NCBI RefSeq assembly: GCF_033546935.1
Contig: NZ_CP137854.1
Span: 1,488,001 to 1,552,000 of the forward strand
Direction of reading: 5' to 3'
Source of the DNA: Xylophilus sp. GOD-11R
GTDB lineage: Bacteria; Pseudomonadota; Gammaproteobacteria; Burkholderiales; Burkholderiaceae_C
DNA length: 64,000 nt
Shown: positions 30,901 through 38,324 of the stretch, piece by piece
Layout of the letters: every line of letters begins with the position of its first letter
Position numbering within the stretch: position 1 is the stretch's first letter
Notes under the pieces: generated by a model
Told to the model about the DNA's origin: nothing
Seen by the model: only the letters and a program-made list of their open reading frames with translations
Database searches by the model: none
Made by a program: the position numbers and the translations under genes

Positions 30901-31689
30901 ATGCCGACCACGATTCCCCTGGACGACGCCGTGCGCTCGTCCGTCCTTTCCACCGCGCCGCTGCCCGGCCGCACCGACAGCCCGGTGCTGCTGCAGGTGC
31001 AGGGCCTGCGTGTGGCCTACGGCAAGGCCGAAGTGGTGCATGGCGTCGACTTCGAGGTGCGGCGCGGCGAATTCGTCGTGCTGCTCGGCCGCAACGGCGC
31101 GGGCAAGAGCACCATGCTGCACGCCCTTTGCGGCCTGGTGCCCAAGAAGGCCGGGCAGGTGCGGTTCGACGGGCGCGACATCGGCGCGCTGGACCCGCGC
31201 GCCATCGTGCGGGCCGGCATCGTCAACGTGCTCGAAGGCCACCGGGTGTTCACCCAGCTCAGCGTGGAAGACAACCTGCTGGTGGGCACCTATGCCCGCA
31301 AGAGCAGCGGCGACCGCTCCCGGCTGGGCCGCGCCTACGAGCTGTTTCCCGAGCTGCACGAGCGGCGCCACCAGCTCGCCTCGCGCCTGAGCGGCGGCCA
31401 GCAGCAGATCCTGGCGGTGGCGCAGGGCATCATCGCCGAGCCGCAGCTGCTCATCCTCGACGAGCCCTCCGGCGGCCTGGCGCCCATCGTCATCGACCGC
31501 ATCCTGAAGGTAGCGCGCGAGCTCTGCGATTCGGGCATTTCGATCCTGCTGGTCGAGCAGCTGGTGAAGGAAGCCCTCCAGTACGCCGACTACAGCTATC
31601 TCATCGAGACCGGCACCGTCGGCGGCCACGGCACACCGGCCGAAGTGCAGGCGGGCGAGCTGATCAGCCGCATCTACCTCGGCGGCTGA
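30901..31689 (+). CDS. livF: ABC transporter ATPase, LivF-like
   Basis: 262 residues: Walker A GRNGAGKSTMLHAL, Q-loop/LivF segment VNVLEGHRVFTQLSV, signature RLSGGQQQILAVAQG, Walker B LLILDEPSGGLAP and a D-loop/switch VEQLVKEAL, in which the usual His/Gln switch position is occupied by Leu (LLVEQLVKEAL). The N-terminal 30 residues are an unusual polar extension. Starts 2 nt after the livG stop. Completes a five-gene transporter with the receptor at 26928. Confidence 0.92.
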   Translation: MPTTIPLDDAVRSSVLSTAPLPGRTDSPVLLQVQGLRVAYGKAEVVHGVDFEVRRGEFVVLLGRNGAGKSTMLHALCGLVPKKAGQVRFDGRDIGALDPRAIVRAGIVNVLEGHRVFTQLSVEDNLLVGTYARKSSGDRSRLGRAYELFPELHERRHQLASRLSGGQQQILAVAQGIIAEPQLLILDEPSGGLAPIVIDRILKVARELCDSGISILLVEQLVKEALQYADYSYLIETGTVGGHGTPAEVQAGELISRIYLGG

Positions 31690-31723
31690 AAAAAGCGATC
31701 ACGACAACCAGGAAAGCGGGTCC

Positions 31724-32824
31724 ATGCGCATCACCGACATCGAGGCGATTCCCGTCGCCATTCCGTTCGAGCACGACGGCCCGCCCACCGGCTTCGGCGG
31801 CACCACCTGGCACCAGCTCGCCTACCTGCTGGTGAAGGTCTCCACCGAGGACGGCCTGACCGGCTGGGGAGAGGCCTTCGGCTACAACATCATTCCCGCC
31901 ACCACCGCCGCGCTGATCCAGAACGTGAGGCCCCTGGCGATGGGGCGCGACGCGCGCGACATCGCCGGGCTCATGGAATCCCTGAAGAAGCCGTTGCATC
32001 TCTTCGGCCGCGGCGGCCCGGTGCAGTACGCCCTGAGCGGGCTGGACATCGCGCTGTGGGACCTGGCGGGCAAGCGCGCCGGCATGCCCCTGGCGCAGCT
32101 GCTGGGCGGCGCATCCCGCAGCGAAGTCGTGGCCTACAACAGCCTGCTGCGGCTCAACGACCCCCAGACCGTGGCGCGCGCCTGCGGCATCAGCCTGGAG
32201 CGGGGTTTCCGTCGCATCAAGCTGCACGAGGTGACGGTGGAGGCGGTGGCGGCCGCGCGGCAGGCGATCGGGCCGGACGTGGACCTGATGGTCGACGTCA
32301 ACTGCGCCTGGCCGGCCGCCGAAGCGGTGGAGATGGCGCGCAAGCTCCAGCCCTATCGCCTGAAGTGGCTGGAAGAGCCGGTCTGGCCACCCGAGGATCT
32401 GGACGGCCTGATGCGCATCCGCGCGGCGACCGACGTGCCGATAGCGGTCGGCGAGAACATCGCCAACGTCTGGCAGTTCCGGCCGGCAGCCGCCTGCGAG
32501 GCCATCGACTACCTGCAGCCCAGCGTGACCAAGGTCGGCGGCATCACCGAGTTCTGTCAGGTCGCGATGCTGGCCGAAACCGCCGGCAAGCGGCTGGCAC
32601 CGCATTCCCCGTATTTCGGCCCTGGCCTGCTCGCCACGCTACAGCTCGCGTCGCGCTACCCGGCGCTGATCGGCGGCATCGAATGCTTCGGCGTGCGGCT
32701 GGAGAACTCGCTCTTCGGCGACTACGGCGTGGCGCGCCGCGACGGCACCCTGGCCGTGCCGACCGGGCCGGGCCTGGGCTGCGACCCCGATCCGGCCCTG
32801 GTGGAGCGGTACCGGACGGCCTGA
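31724..32824 (+). CDS. Mandelate racemase/muconate lactonising enzyme family protein (cluster D, second)
   Basis: 366 residues. Enolase-superfamily motifs: RRIKLHEV (Lys-x-His base), metal ligands in MVDVNCAWP, KWLEEPVWPPEDL and AVGENIANV, and LAPHSPYFGPGLLA with the His on the other face. It is only distantly similar to the enzyme at 25536, so the operon encodes two different enolase-superfamily reactions. The WPPED segment is typical of a Burkholderiales subgroup of unassigned function. 34 bp after livF. Confidence 0.9.
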   Translation: MRITDIEAIPVAIPFEHDGPPTGFGGTTWHQLAYLLVKVSTEDGLTGWGEAFGYNIIPATTAALIQNVRPLAMGRDARDIAGLMESLKKPLHLFGRGGPVQYALSGLDIALWDLAGKRAGMPLAQLLGGASRSEVVAYNSLLRLNDPQTVARACGISLERGFRRIKLHEVTVEAVAAARQAIGPDVDLMVDVNCAWPAAEAVEMARKLQPYRLKWLEEPVWPPEDLDGLMRIRAATDVPIAVGENIANVWQFRPAAACEAIDYLQPSVTKVGGITEFCQVAMLAETAGKRLAPHSPYFGPGLLATLQLASRYPALIGGIECFGVRLENSLFGDYGVARRDGTLAVPTGPGLGCDPDPALVERYRTA

Positions 32825-32862
32825 GGCGCGCGCTACATTCGGGGTTCATCGCCCGCTTTCCT

Positions 32863-33732
32863 ATGCCCCGACCACGATCCGCCGCACCGGCAACGCCCGC
32901 CCCGGAGCCCACCCCGGCGCCAGAACCCGCCACCGCCAAGGGCGCCGACGCCCGGGCCGGTACGCTGCTGCGCGGGCTGGCCATCCTCGACCTGCTGATT
33001 CCCGCCGCGCAGCCGATGGCGCTCGGCGACATCGCTTCGCAAGTCGGCCTGGACCTGAGCACCACGCTGCGGCTGCTGCGCCAGCTCGAAGACAACGGCC
33101 GCGTCATCCGCGGTGCCGACGGCAAGCGCTACCTGGCCGCGCCCTCCACCCTGCGGCCGCTGCCGCTGCTGCACCCGCTCGAACAGCTGCGCCGCGAGGC
33201 CACGCCCATCCTGCGTGAACTCGCGGGCCGCATCTCGCAGACGGTGATCCTGGTGGTTTTCCTCGGCATGGAGCGCCTGGTGGTGGAGGTGGTGCAGACC
33301 CCCGGCTCACTCAGCCCCTACTACAGCACCTGGCTCAAGGGCCCGCTGCACGCGTCCGCACCCGGCAAGGCGCTGCTGCTCACGCTAGATGCCGAACAGC
33401 GCCAGGCCGCACTCGGCGAGCCGCCGTACCGCCGGTGGACCGAGCACACCATCGTCGACGAGAAAACGCTCGCCCGCGAACTCGCCGCCGCCGCCGACAG
33501 CGGCGTGGTGATGGTGCGCGACGAGTACTACCAGGGACTCAGCGCGGCCGCGGTCAACTTCAAGGGCTGGAGCGGCCGGGCGCTCGGCTGCATCGGCGTG
33601 ACCGGCCATACGGCCGAGTTCACCGACGAGGCGGTGGCCACCATCACCCGCGAACTGCTGCACTGCGCCCGCCTCATGCCGCTGCAGGCCAGCGCCTTGC
33701 GCGCGGTCGAACAGCTCGGCGCCCGCTACTGA
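32863..33732 (+). CDS. IclR family transcriptional regulator (cluster D)
   Basis: 289 residues. A Pro/Ala-rich N-terminal tail of about 30 residues, a helix-turn-helix at about 35-95 (RGLAILDLLIP; GLDLSTTLRLLRQLEDNGRV) and the effector domain (LKGPLHASAPGKALLLTL; GCIGVTGHT). No good Shine-Dalgarno is seen before ATG 32863, 39 bp after the preceding stop; weak translation would suit a regulator. Likely controls the transporter and enolase operon, and may bind the palindrome right behind it at 33742. Confidence 0.88.
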   Translation: MPRPRSAAPATPAPEPTPAPEPATAKGADARAGTLLRGLAILDLLIPAAQPMALGDIASQVGLDLSTTLRLLRQLEDNGRVIRGADGKRYLAAPSTLRPLPLLHPLEQLRREATPILRELAGRISQTVILVVFLGMERLVVEVVQTPGSLSPYYSTWLKGPLHASAPGKALLLTLDAEQRQAALGEPPYRRWTEHTIVDEKTLARELAAAADSGVVMVRDEYYQGLSAAAVNFKGWSGRALGCIGVTGHTAEFTDEAVATITRELLHCARLMPLQASALRAVEQLGARY

Positions 33733-33741
33733 CTCATCGGT

Positions 33742-33767
33742 TTCTTTGCAAATTAAATTGCAAAGAA
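33742..33767. promoter_or_regulatory. Perfect 10-bp inverted repeat, operator candidate
   Basis: TTCTTTGCAA ATTAAA TTGCAAAGAA: perfect 10-bp arms with a 6-bp AT spacer, in the 152-bp gap between the IclR gene and the SDR-Bug gene pair. The arms are AT-rich, so a terminator is unlikely; a regulator binding site for the SDR-Bug transcript (SDR start 33885) fits better. The rest of 33733-33884 shows no gene. Confidence 0.55.
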
Positions 33768-33884
33768 TGAAATAGATAAGTCGTTCGGCAAAACCCGAAT
33801 TGTTCTGATCGATTCGCGGGAGGACCATGCACGCCATCGACGGAGACACGTCGAGGCCCTGCAATCCCGAGGAGACATGGTTCG

Positions 33885-34688
33885 ATGAACTACGGCTTGG
33901 AAGGTCGGACGGCGCTCGTCTGCGCGTCGAGCAAAGGCCTCGGACGCGCCTGTGCCGAGGCCTTGGCGGAGGAGGGCGTGTCGCTGGTGTTGGTGGCGCG
34001 TGGCCCCGACGCACTGGAAGGCACCGCGCACGACATCCGCCAACGCTGGGGCGTGCAGGTGACCGCGGTGGCCGCCGACATCACCGAGCCGCAAGGCCGG
34101 GCCCGCGCGCTCGGTGCGGCCAGCGGCCATGCGCTCGGCACGGCCGGCGCATTCGACATCGTGGTGACCAACGCGGGCGGCCCGCCCGCCGGTGATTTCC
34201 GCGACTGGGACACCGGCGTCTGGCAGGCCGCGCTCAACGCCAACATGCTCACCCCGATCGAGCTGATGCGCGCCACCATCGACGGCATGTCCGCGCGTGG
34301 CTGGGGCCGCATCGTCAACATCACCAGTACGGCGGTGAAGGCGCCGAGCCCCTACCTCGGCCTGTCCAACGGCGCGCGCGCCGGCCTCACCGGCTTCGTC
34401 GCCGGCTTGGCGCGGCAGGTGGCGCCCACGGGCGTGACGATCAACAACCTGCTGCCCGGCACTTTCGCCACCGACCGCCTGGCCGGCAACCTGGTGGCCG
34501 GCGCCCGGCAGGCGGGCATGGAACACGAGGCCTATGTCGACATGCGGCGCCAGGCGATACCCGCGCGCCGCTTCGGCGATGCCGCCGAGTTCGGCGCGGC
34601 CTGCGCCTTTCTCTGCAGCCGGCAGGCCGCCTACATCACCGGCCAGAACCTGTTGATCGACGGCGGTGCCTACCCCGGCACCTTCTGA
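33885..34688 (+). CDS. Atypical SDR family oxidoreductase
   Basis: 267 residues with the cofactor motif VCASSKGLGRACAEAL and TNAGGPP, but the catalytic Tyr-x-x-x-Lys is missing: the region reads AVKAPSPYLGLSNGARAGLTG, with Lys replaced. This LSN-x-AR variant is known from a subgroup of proteobacterial SDRs annotated as 3-oxoacyl reductases without proven function. The C-terminus (TGQNLLIDGGAYPGTF) is standard. GAGGAG lies about 10 nt before the ATG. Next to a Bug receptor gene 34 bp downstream. Confidence 0.85.
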   Translation: MNYGLEGRTALVCASSKGLGRACAEALAEEGVSLVLVARGPDALEGTAHDIRQRWGVQVTAVAADITEPQGRARALGAASGHALGTAGAFDIVVTNAGGPPAGDFRDWDTGVWQAALNANMLTPIELMRATIDGMSARGWGRIVNITSTAVKAPSPYLGLSNGARAGLTGFVAGLARQVAPTGVTINNLLPGTFATDRLAGNLVAGARQAGMEHEAYVDMRRQAIPARRFGDAAEFGAACAFLCSRQAAYITGQNLLIDGGAYPGTF

Positions 34689-34722
34689 GCGCAGGAACCC
34701 ATCCAAGAAAAAAGGAGACCCG

Positions 34723-35697
34723 ATGTTTTCGCCCATCCCCCTCGGCCGGCGGGCAGTGCTGGCCGGCGGCCTCGCCGCTCTCGCCGCGCCGGCGTTCGCC
34801 CAGGCCTGGCCGAACAAGCCGATCCGGCTCGTCATTCCCTTCGCGCCGGGCGGGGTGACCGACATGGTCGGCCGCGTGCTCGCGCAAGGGCTTGCTGCCG
34901 AGCTCGGCCAGCCGGTGGTGGCCGAGAACCGCGCGGGCGCCAGCGGCCTGCCCGGCGCCGAATTCGTCGCCAAGTCGGCGCCCGACGGCTACACGCTGAT
35001 GATCGGCAACATCTCCACCCTGGCGGTCAACGCCGCCGCCTTCGCCAGGCTGCCCTACGACCCGCAGGCAAGCTTCGCCTTCATCTCGATGGCAGCGCGC
35101 CAGCCGCTGATCGTGGCGGTCAACCCGCAGGTGGAAGCGCGCACGCTGGCCGAGCTGGTGAAGCTGGCCAAGGCGCGGCCGGACAGCCTGAACTTCGGCT
35201 CGGCCGGCGCCTCGCTGCAGCTGGCCACCGAGGCGTTCAACCAGGCCGCCGGCCTGCGCATGACCCACGTGCCCTACAAGGGCAGTGGCCCGGCCATGAC
35301 CGACCTGGTGGCCGGCAACATCCAGGTGCTGTTCGATGCCTTCTCCTCGCTGCAGCCCTTCGTGCAGAGCGACCGGGTGCGCGCCCTGGCGATCACCTCC
35401 AGCCAGCGCTCGCCGCTGGCGCCGGAACTGCCGACCCTGGTCGAGCTGGGCTATCCCGAGGTCGACGTGACCTCCTGGCAGGCGCTGGTGGCGCCGGCAG
35501 GCACGCCGCCGACAGTCGTCGCGCGACTCAACGAGGCGTTGCGCAAGGTGATCGACGCACCGGCCACGCGAGCGCAGTTCGCGCGCCAGGGCGTGGAGGC
35601 GCAGGCCTCCAGTCCGGAGCAGCTGCGCGACTTCGCCGCCACCGAGCTGCAGCGCTGGCGCCAGGTGGCCAAGCGCGCCAACCTCAAGCCCGAGTGA
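34723..35697 (+). CDS. Bug/TctC-type substrate-binding protein
   Basis: 324 residues from ATG 34723, chosen because AAAGGAG lies 7 nt upstream; an in-frame ATG 19 codons earlier overlaps the SDR gene. A leader LGRRAVLAGGLAAL cleaved near AFAQA is followed by the Bug domain WPNKPIRLVIPFAPGGVTD, NRAGASG, THVPYKGSGPAMTDL and APELPTLVELGYPEV. In the same transcript as the SDR gene. Ligand unknown. Confidence 0.92.
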   Translation: MFSPIPLGRRAVLAGGLAALAAPAFAQAWPNKPIRLVIPFAPGGVTDMVGRVLAQGLAAELGQPVVAENRAGASGLPGAEFVAKSAPDGYTLMIGNISTLAVNAAAFARLPYDPQASFAFISMAARQPLIVAVNPQVEARTLAELVKLAKARPDSLNFGSAGASLQLATEAFNQAAGLRMTHVPYKGSGPAMTDLVAGNIQVLFDAFSSLQPFVQSDRVRALAITSSQRSPLAPELPTLVELGYPEVDVTSWQALVAPAGTPPTVVARLNEALRKVIDAPATRAQFARQGVEAQASSPEQLRDFAATELQRWRQVAKRANLKPE

Positions 35698-35748
35698 GGG
35701 GCGCGTTCTCTCTTTCATTCACCCGATGCCGATCCGGCAGGAGTTTCC

Positions 35749-36273
35749 ATGTCCACCAATGCCATTCATCGACGCGGCGTTTTCGCCGTGACCGGCGCGG
35801 CCCTCTCGCTCGCCGGCCTGGCCCTCACGGCCGGATGCGCGACCGATCCGTCTGGCCTGTCCGCCGCCCGCGATGACAGCGGCGTGCGCGAAGTCATCGA
35901 AGGCCGCCGCCTGGCCTGGAACGCGCAGGACGTGTCCGGCTACGGCCGGCTGCTGGCGGCCGACGCCGAACTGACCAGCGCCACCGGCAAGACGGCCTAC
36001 GGGCGCGACGAGATCCTGCGGCTCTACGTGGAGCAGCGCCAGGGTGTCTACCGCGACGCCTCGCTGCCCTCCACCGTGGTCGAGCGCATCAAGTTCATCA
36101 CCGACGACGTGGCGGTAGCCGAGGCTACCTTCGTGCTGGCCGGCGTGCGCTCGGCCGACGGCGCCACGCTGGCGCCGGTGGAGGGCACCAACAGCTATCT
36201 GCTGGTGCGGCAGTCGGGCCGCTGGCTGATCTCGTCGATGCGCGGGGTGCCGCGCAAATCGTTCACGCAGTGA
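35749..36273 (+). CDS. Lipoprotein with SnoaL/DUF4440-like (NTF2-fold) domain
   Basis: 174 residues. The leader ends in a lipobox LTAGC (Cys about 29), so the protein is probably lipid-anchored in the periplasm. The rest (EGRRLAWNAQDVSGYGRLLAADAELTS region, then GRDEI and LVRQSGRWLISSMR) matches the small NTF2-like fold found in SgcJ/EcaC and DUF4440 proteins, which bind ligands or catalyse isomerisations but are mostly uncharacterised. It may be co-transcribed with the Bug gene 51 bp upstream, and ends at a hairpin shared with the convergent LysR gene. Confidence 0.8.
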   Translation: MSTNAIHRRGVFAVTGAALSLAGLALTAGCATDPSGLSAARDDSGVREVIEGRRLAWNAQDVSGYGRLLAADAELTSATGKTAYGRDEILRLYVEQRQGVYRDASLPSTVVERIKFITDDVAVAEATFVLAGVRSADGATLAPVEGTNSYLLVRQSGRWLISSMRGVPRKSFTQ

Positions 36274-36281
36274 TCGGCAAC

Positions 36282-36302
36282 GCGCCGGCGCTCTGCCGGC
36301 GC
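36282..36302. terminator. GC-rich hairpin between convergent genes
   Basis: GCGCCGGC GCTCT GCCGGCGC: perfect 8-bp GC stem, placed exactly in the 29-bp gap between the lipoprotein gene and the LysR gene. There is no T-run on either side, so it could be a bidirectional, Rho-assisted or weak terminator. Confidence 0.45.
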
Positions 36303-37202
36303 TCAGCCAGAGATGCCGTATTCGCGCGCGGCCGTGGCCCGGAATCGTTGCGCGGCGGCGCTTTCGCGCTCGGGCTTGTGCGCCAGCGCCAGGCCGATGC
36401 GGGTGACCTCGGGCAGGTCGGTCAACTCGCGGAACACGATCTTGTGGCTGGTGAAACGCTGGGTCACCGAAGGCACCAGGCCCACGCCGAGGCCGCTCTC
36501 CACCATGGCCAGCACGGTCTGGATCTGGGTGGCCTGCTGGGCCACCTGCGGCACGAAACCGCAGTGCTGGCAGGCGAGCATGGCCGCGCTGTGCAGGCCG
36601 GCGGCGAACACCGGGCTGTACATGACGAAAGGCTCGCCCGCCAGTTCGGCCAGTGCCAGGTCGGCGCGGGCGGCCAGCGGGTTGCCGCGCGGGATGGCGG
36701 CGACGAAGCGGTCCTGCTCCAGCAGCAGGATGCGGGCGGAGGACTGCTGCAGCAGCGGTGTGCGCACCAGGCCGACGTCGAGCTCGTCGTTGTCGATCTG
36801 CTGCAGGATGGCCGCCGAGGTGAGTTCGCGCAGCACCAGTTCCACGCCAGGGTATTCGGCACGGAACAAGGGCACCAAACGCTGCAGCAGGCCGGCACTG
36901 GTGGAGCCGACGAAGCCCACCAGCAGCCGCCCGGTGGTGCCGTGGGCGGCGCTGGCGGCCTGCTCGCGGAACTGCTCGGTATGGAAGAGCAGTCGCCGCG
37001 CGTCGGAGAGCGCGGCGCGGCCGCTCTCGGTAAGCGTCACGCCGGCGCTGCTGCGGTTGAACAGGCGGGTGCCGAGTTCGGTCTCCAGCTTCTGGATGGA
37101 AACCGACAGCGGCGGCTGGGCCATGTGCAGCCGTTCGGCGGCACGGTGGAAGTTGAGGGTTTCCGCCAGCACCACGAAGTGGCGGATGCGTCGCAGGTCC
37201 AT
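36303..37202 (-). CDS. LysR family transcriptional regulator (cluster E)
   Basis: 299 residues from the ATG at 37202 that gives the canonical start MDLRRIRHFVVLAETLNF; the frame continues 14 codons upstream without family similarity. HTH: RAAERLHMAQPPLSVSIQKL, followed by the periplasmic-binding-like effector domain (GRLLVGFVGSTSAGLLQRL; LDVGLVRTPLL). The pattern resembles the BenM/CatM-like group that senses aromatic or dicarboxylic effectors. It lies 91 bp downstream of the crotonase gene on the same strand and may be co-transcribed; the divergent region at 38095-38324 is the likely target. Confidence 0.9.
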   Translation of the reverse strand: MDLRRIRHFVVLAETLNFHRAAERLHMAQPPLSVSIQKLETELGTRLFNRSSAGVTLTESGRAALSDARRLLFHTEQFREQAASAAHGTTGRLLVGFVGSTSAGLLQRLVPLFRAEYPGVELVLRELTSAAILQQIDNDELDVGLVRTPLLQQSSARILLLEQDRFVAAIPRGNPLAARADLALAELAGEPFVMYSPVFAAGLHSAAMLACQHCGFVPQVAQQATQIQTVLAMVESGLGVGLVPSVTQRFTSHKIVFRELTDLPEVTRIGLALAHKPERESAAAQRFRATAAREYGISG

Positions 37203-37293
37203 CGGTATCGCTCGGGAGGGCGCGTGGTCGGGGTCCTGGAGCATAGCGTGACCCCTCGTCGCGACCGGGCGATGCGTGGCGGCGCGGCGCCGT

Positions 37294-38094
37294 TCAGCGG
37301 CCGAACTGCGGCGTGCGCTTTTCCAGGAAGGCGGAGACCGCCTCGCGGTGGTCGGCCGTCTGGTGCGAGAGCGCCTGGAACACGGCCGACAGCTCCAGCA
37401 CCGAGTCGAGCCGGGAATGCAGGCTTTCGCGGATCAGGCGCTTGGTCATGCGCACCGCGTGCGGTGGATTGGCGGCGATGCGTGCGGCGATCTCCTGCGC
37501 GGTCGGCAGCAGTTGCTCGGCCGGCACCACGCGCGACACCAGGTTCCAGGCCAGCGCCGTGGCCGCGTCGATGGTCTCGCCGGTGAACGACATCTCCGAT
37601 GCCCGCGCCAACCCGATCGCCTTGGGCAGCAGCCAGGCGCCGCCGTCGCCGGCCACGATGCCGAGCTTGACGAAGCTCTCGGCGAACTTGGCATGCTCCG
37701 ACGCGATGCGAATGTCGCACATGCAGGCCAGGTCCAGGCCGGCGCCCACGGCCGCGCCGTTGACCGCCGCGATCACCGGCACCTCCAGGTTGAACAGTGC
37801 CAGCGGCAGGCGCTGGATGCCGGCGCGGTAGTCGCGGCGGATGCGCAGGCCGTCGGCGTCGGCGGCCTGCTGCTGCATGGTGCGGATGTCGCCGCCGGCA
37901 CTGAAGGCGGTGCCCGCGCCGGTGAGGATCACCGCGCGCACGGTGTCGTCGGCCTCGATGCGCGCGATGGCCGCCAGCAGCTCGTCGACCAGGCCGTTGC
38001 CGGTCAGCGGGTTGCGTTTGGCCGGGTCGTTGAGCGTGAGGGTGACGATGTGCCCGGACTGTTCGTAGAGGAGGGTGCTGGGGGTGTCGGCCAT
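37294..38094 (-). CDS. Crotonase family protein lacking the hydratase glutamates
   Basis: 266 residues from ATG 38094, with GGAG 5 nt upstream. The crotonase fold is clear (ILTGAGTAFSAGGDIRTM; AAVNGAAVGAGLDLACMCD; AWLLPKAIG), but the two catalytic Glu of enoyl-CoA hydratase are not conserved: the first position is Asp in GLDLAC and the second lies in FAESFVKLG without Glu. It is probably an isomerase, hydrolase or other crotonase-fold enzyme on a CoA ester rather than a hydratase. Divergent from a CoA-transferase gene, in front of the LysR gene. Confidence 0.85.
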   Translation of the reverse strand: MADTPSTLLYEQSGHIVTLTLNDPAKRNPLTGNGLVDELLAAIARIEADDTVRAVILTGAGTAFSAGGDIRTMQQQAADADGLRIRRDYRAGIQRLPLALFNLEVPVIAAVNGAAVGAGLDLACMCDIRIASEHAKFAESFVKLGIVAGDGGAWLLPKAIGLARASEMSFTGETIDAATALAWNLVSRVVPAEQLLPTAQEIAARIAANPPHAVRMTKRLIRESLHSRLDSVLELSAVFQALSHQTADHREAVSAFLEKRTPQFGR

Positions 38095-38152
38095 GTTGCT
38101 CCGTGGAATGGACTTGAATACACGGGCGAGCTTAGGACGGATGGGTGAGGCG

Positions 38153-38272
38153 GTCCAATATCGATTTGATGACCGGCGATACCGATCGTTGATCGCCGCC
38201 GTCGAAAGCTCAGGGTAAGCACCGAGATTCAATACTGCTGTCGTATCGGATCCGTCCGATTCAATATTGGAC
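38153..38272. promoter_or_regulatory. Three copies of a GATTCAATATTGGAC-type motif in the divergent control region
   Basis: Site C, GATTCAATATTGGAC (38258-38272); site B, GATTCAATACTGC (38226-38238); site A on the opposite strand, GTCCAATATCGATT (38153-38166). Sites A and C are inverted with GTCCAATAT / ATATTGGAC identical over 9 bp. The 38095-38324 gap also holds ATCGGA TCCG TCCGAT (38245-38260). T-N11-A and AT-centred symmetry fit LysR boxes, and a LysR gene is adjacent. Distances from the starts (58 bp to the crotonase ATG, 52 bp to the CoA-transferase ATG) are typical for promoter sites. Confidence 0.6.
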
Positions 38273-38324
38273 AAGCCGGACCCACTTTCCTAACCTGCAG
38301 GCTCGACCAACGACGAGGCTCGCC

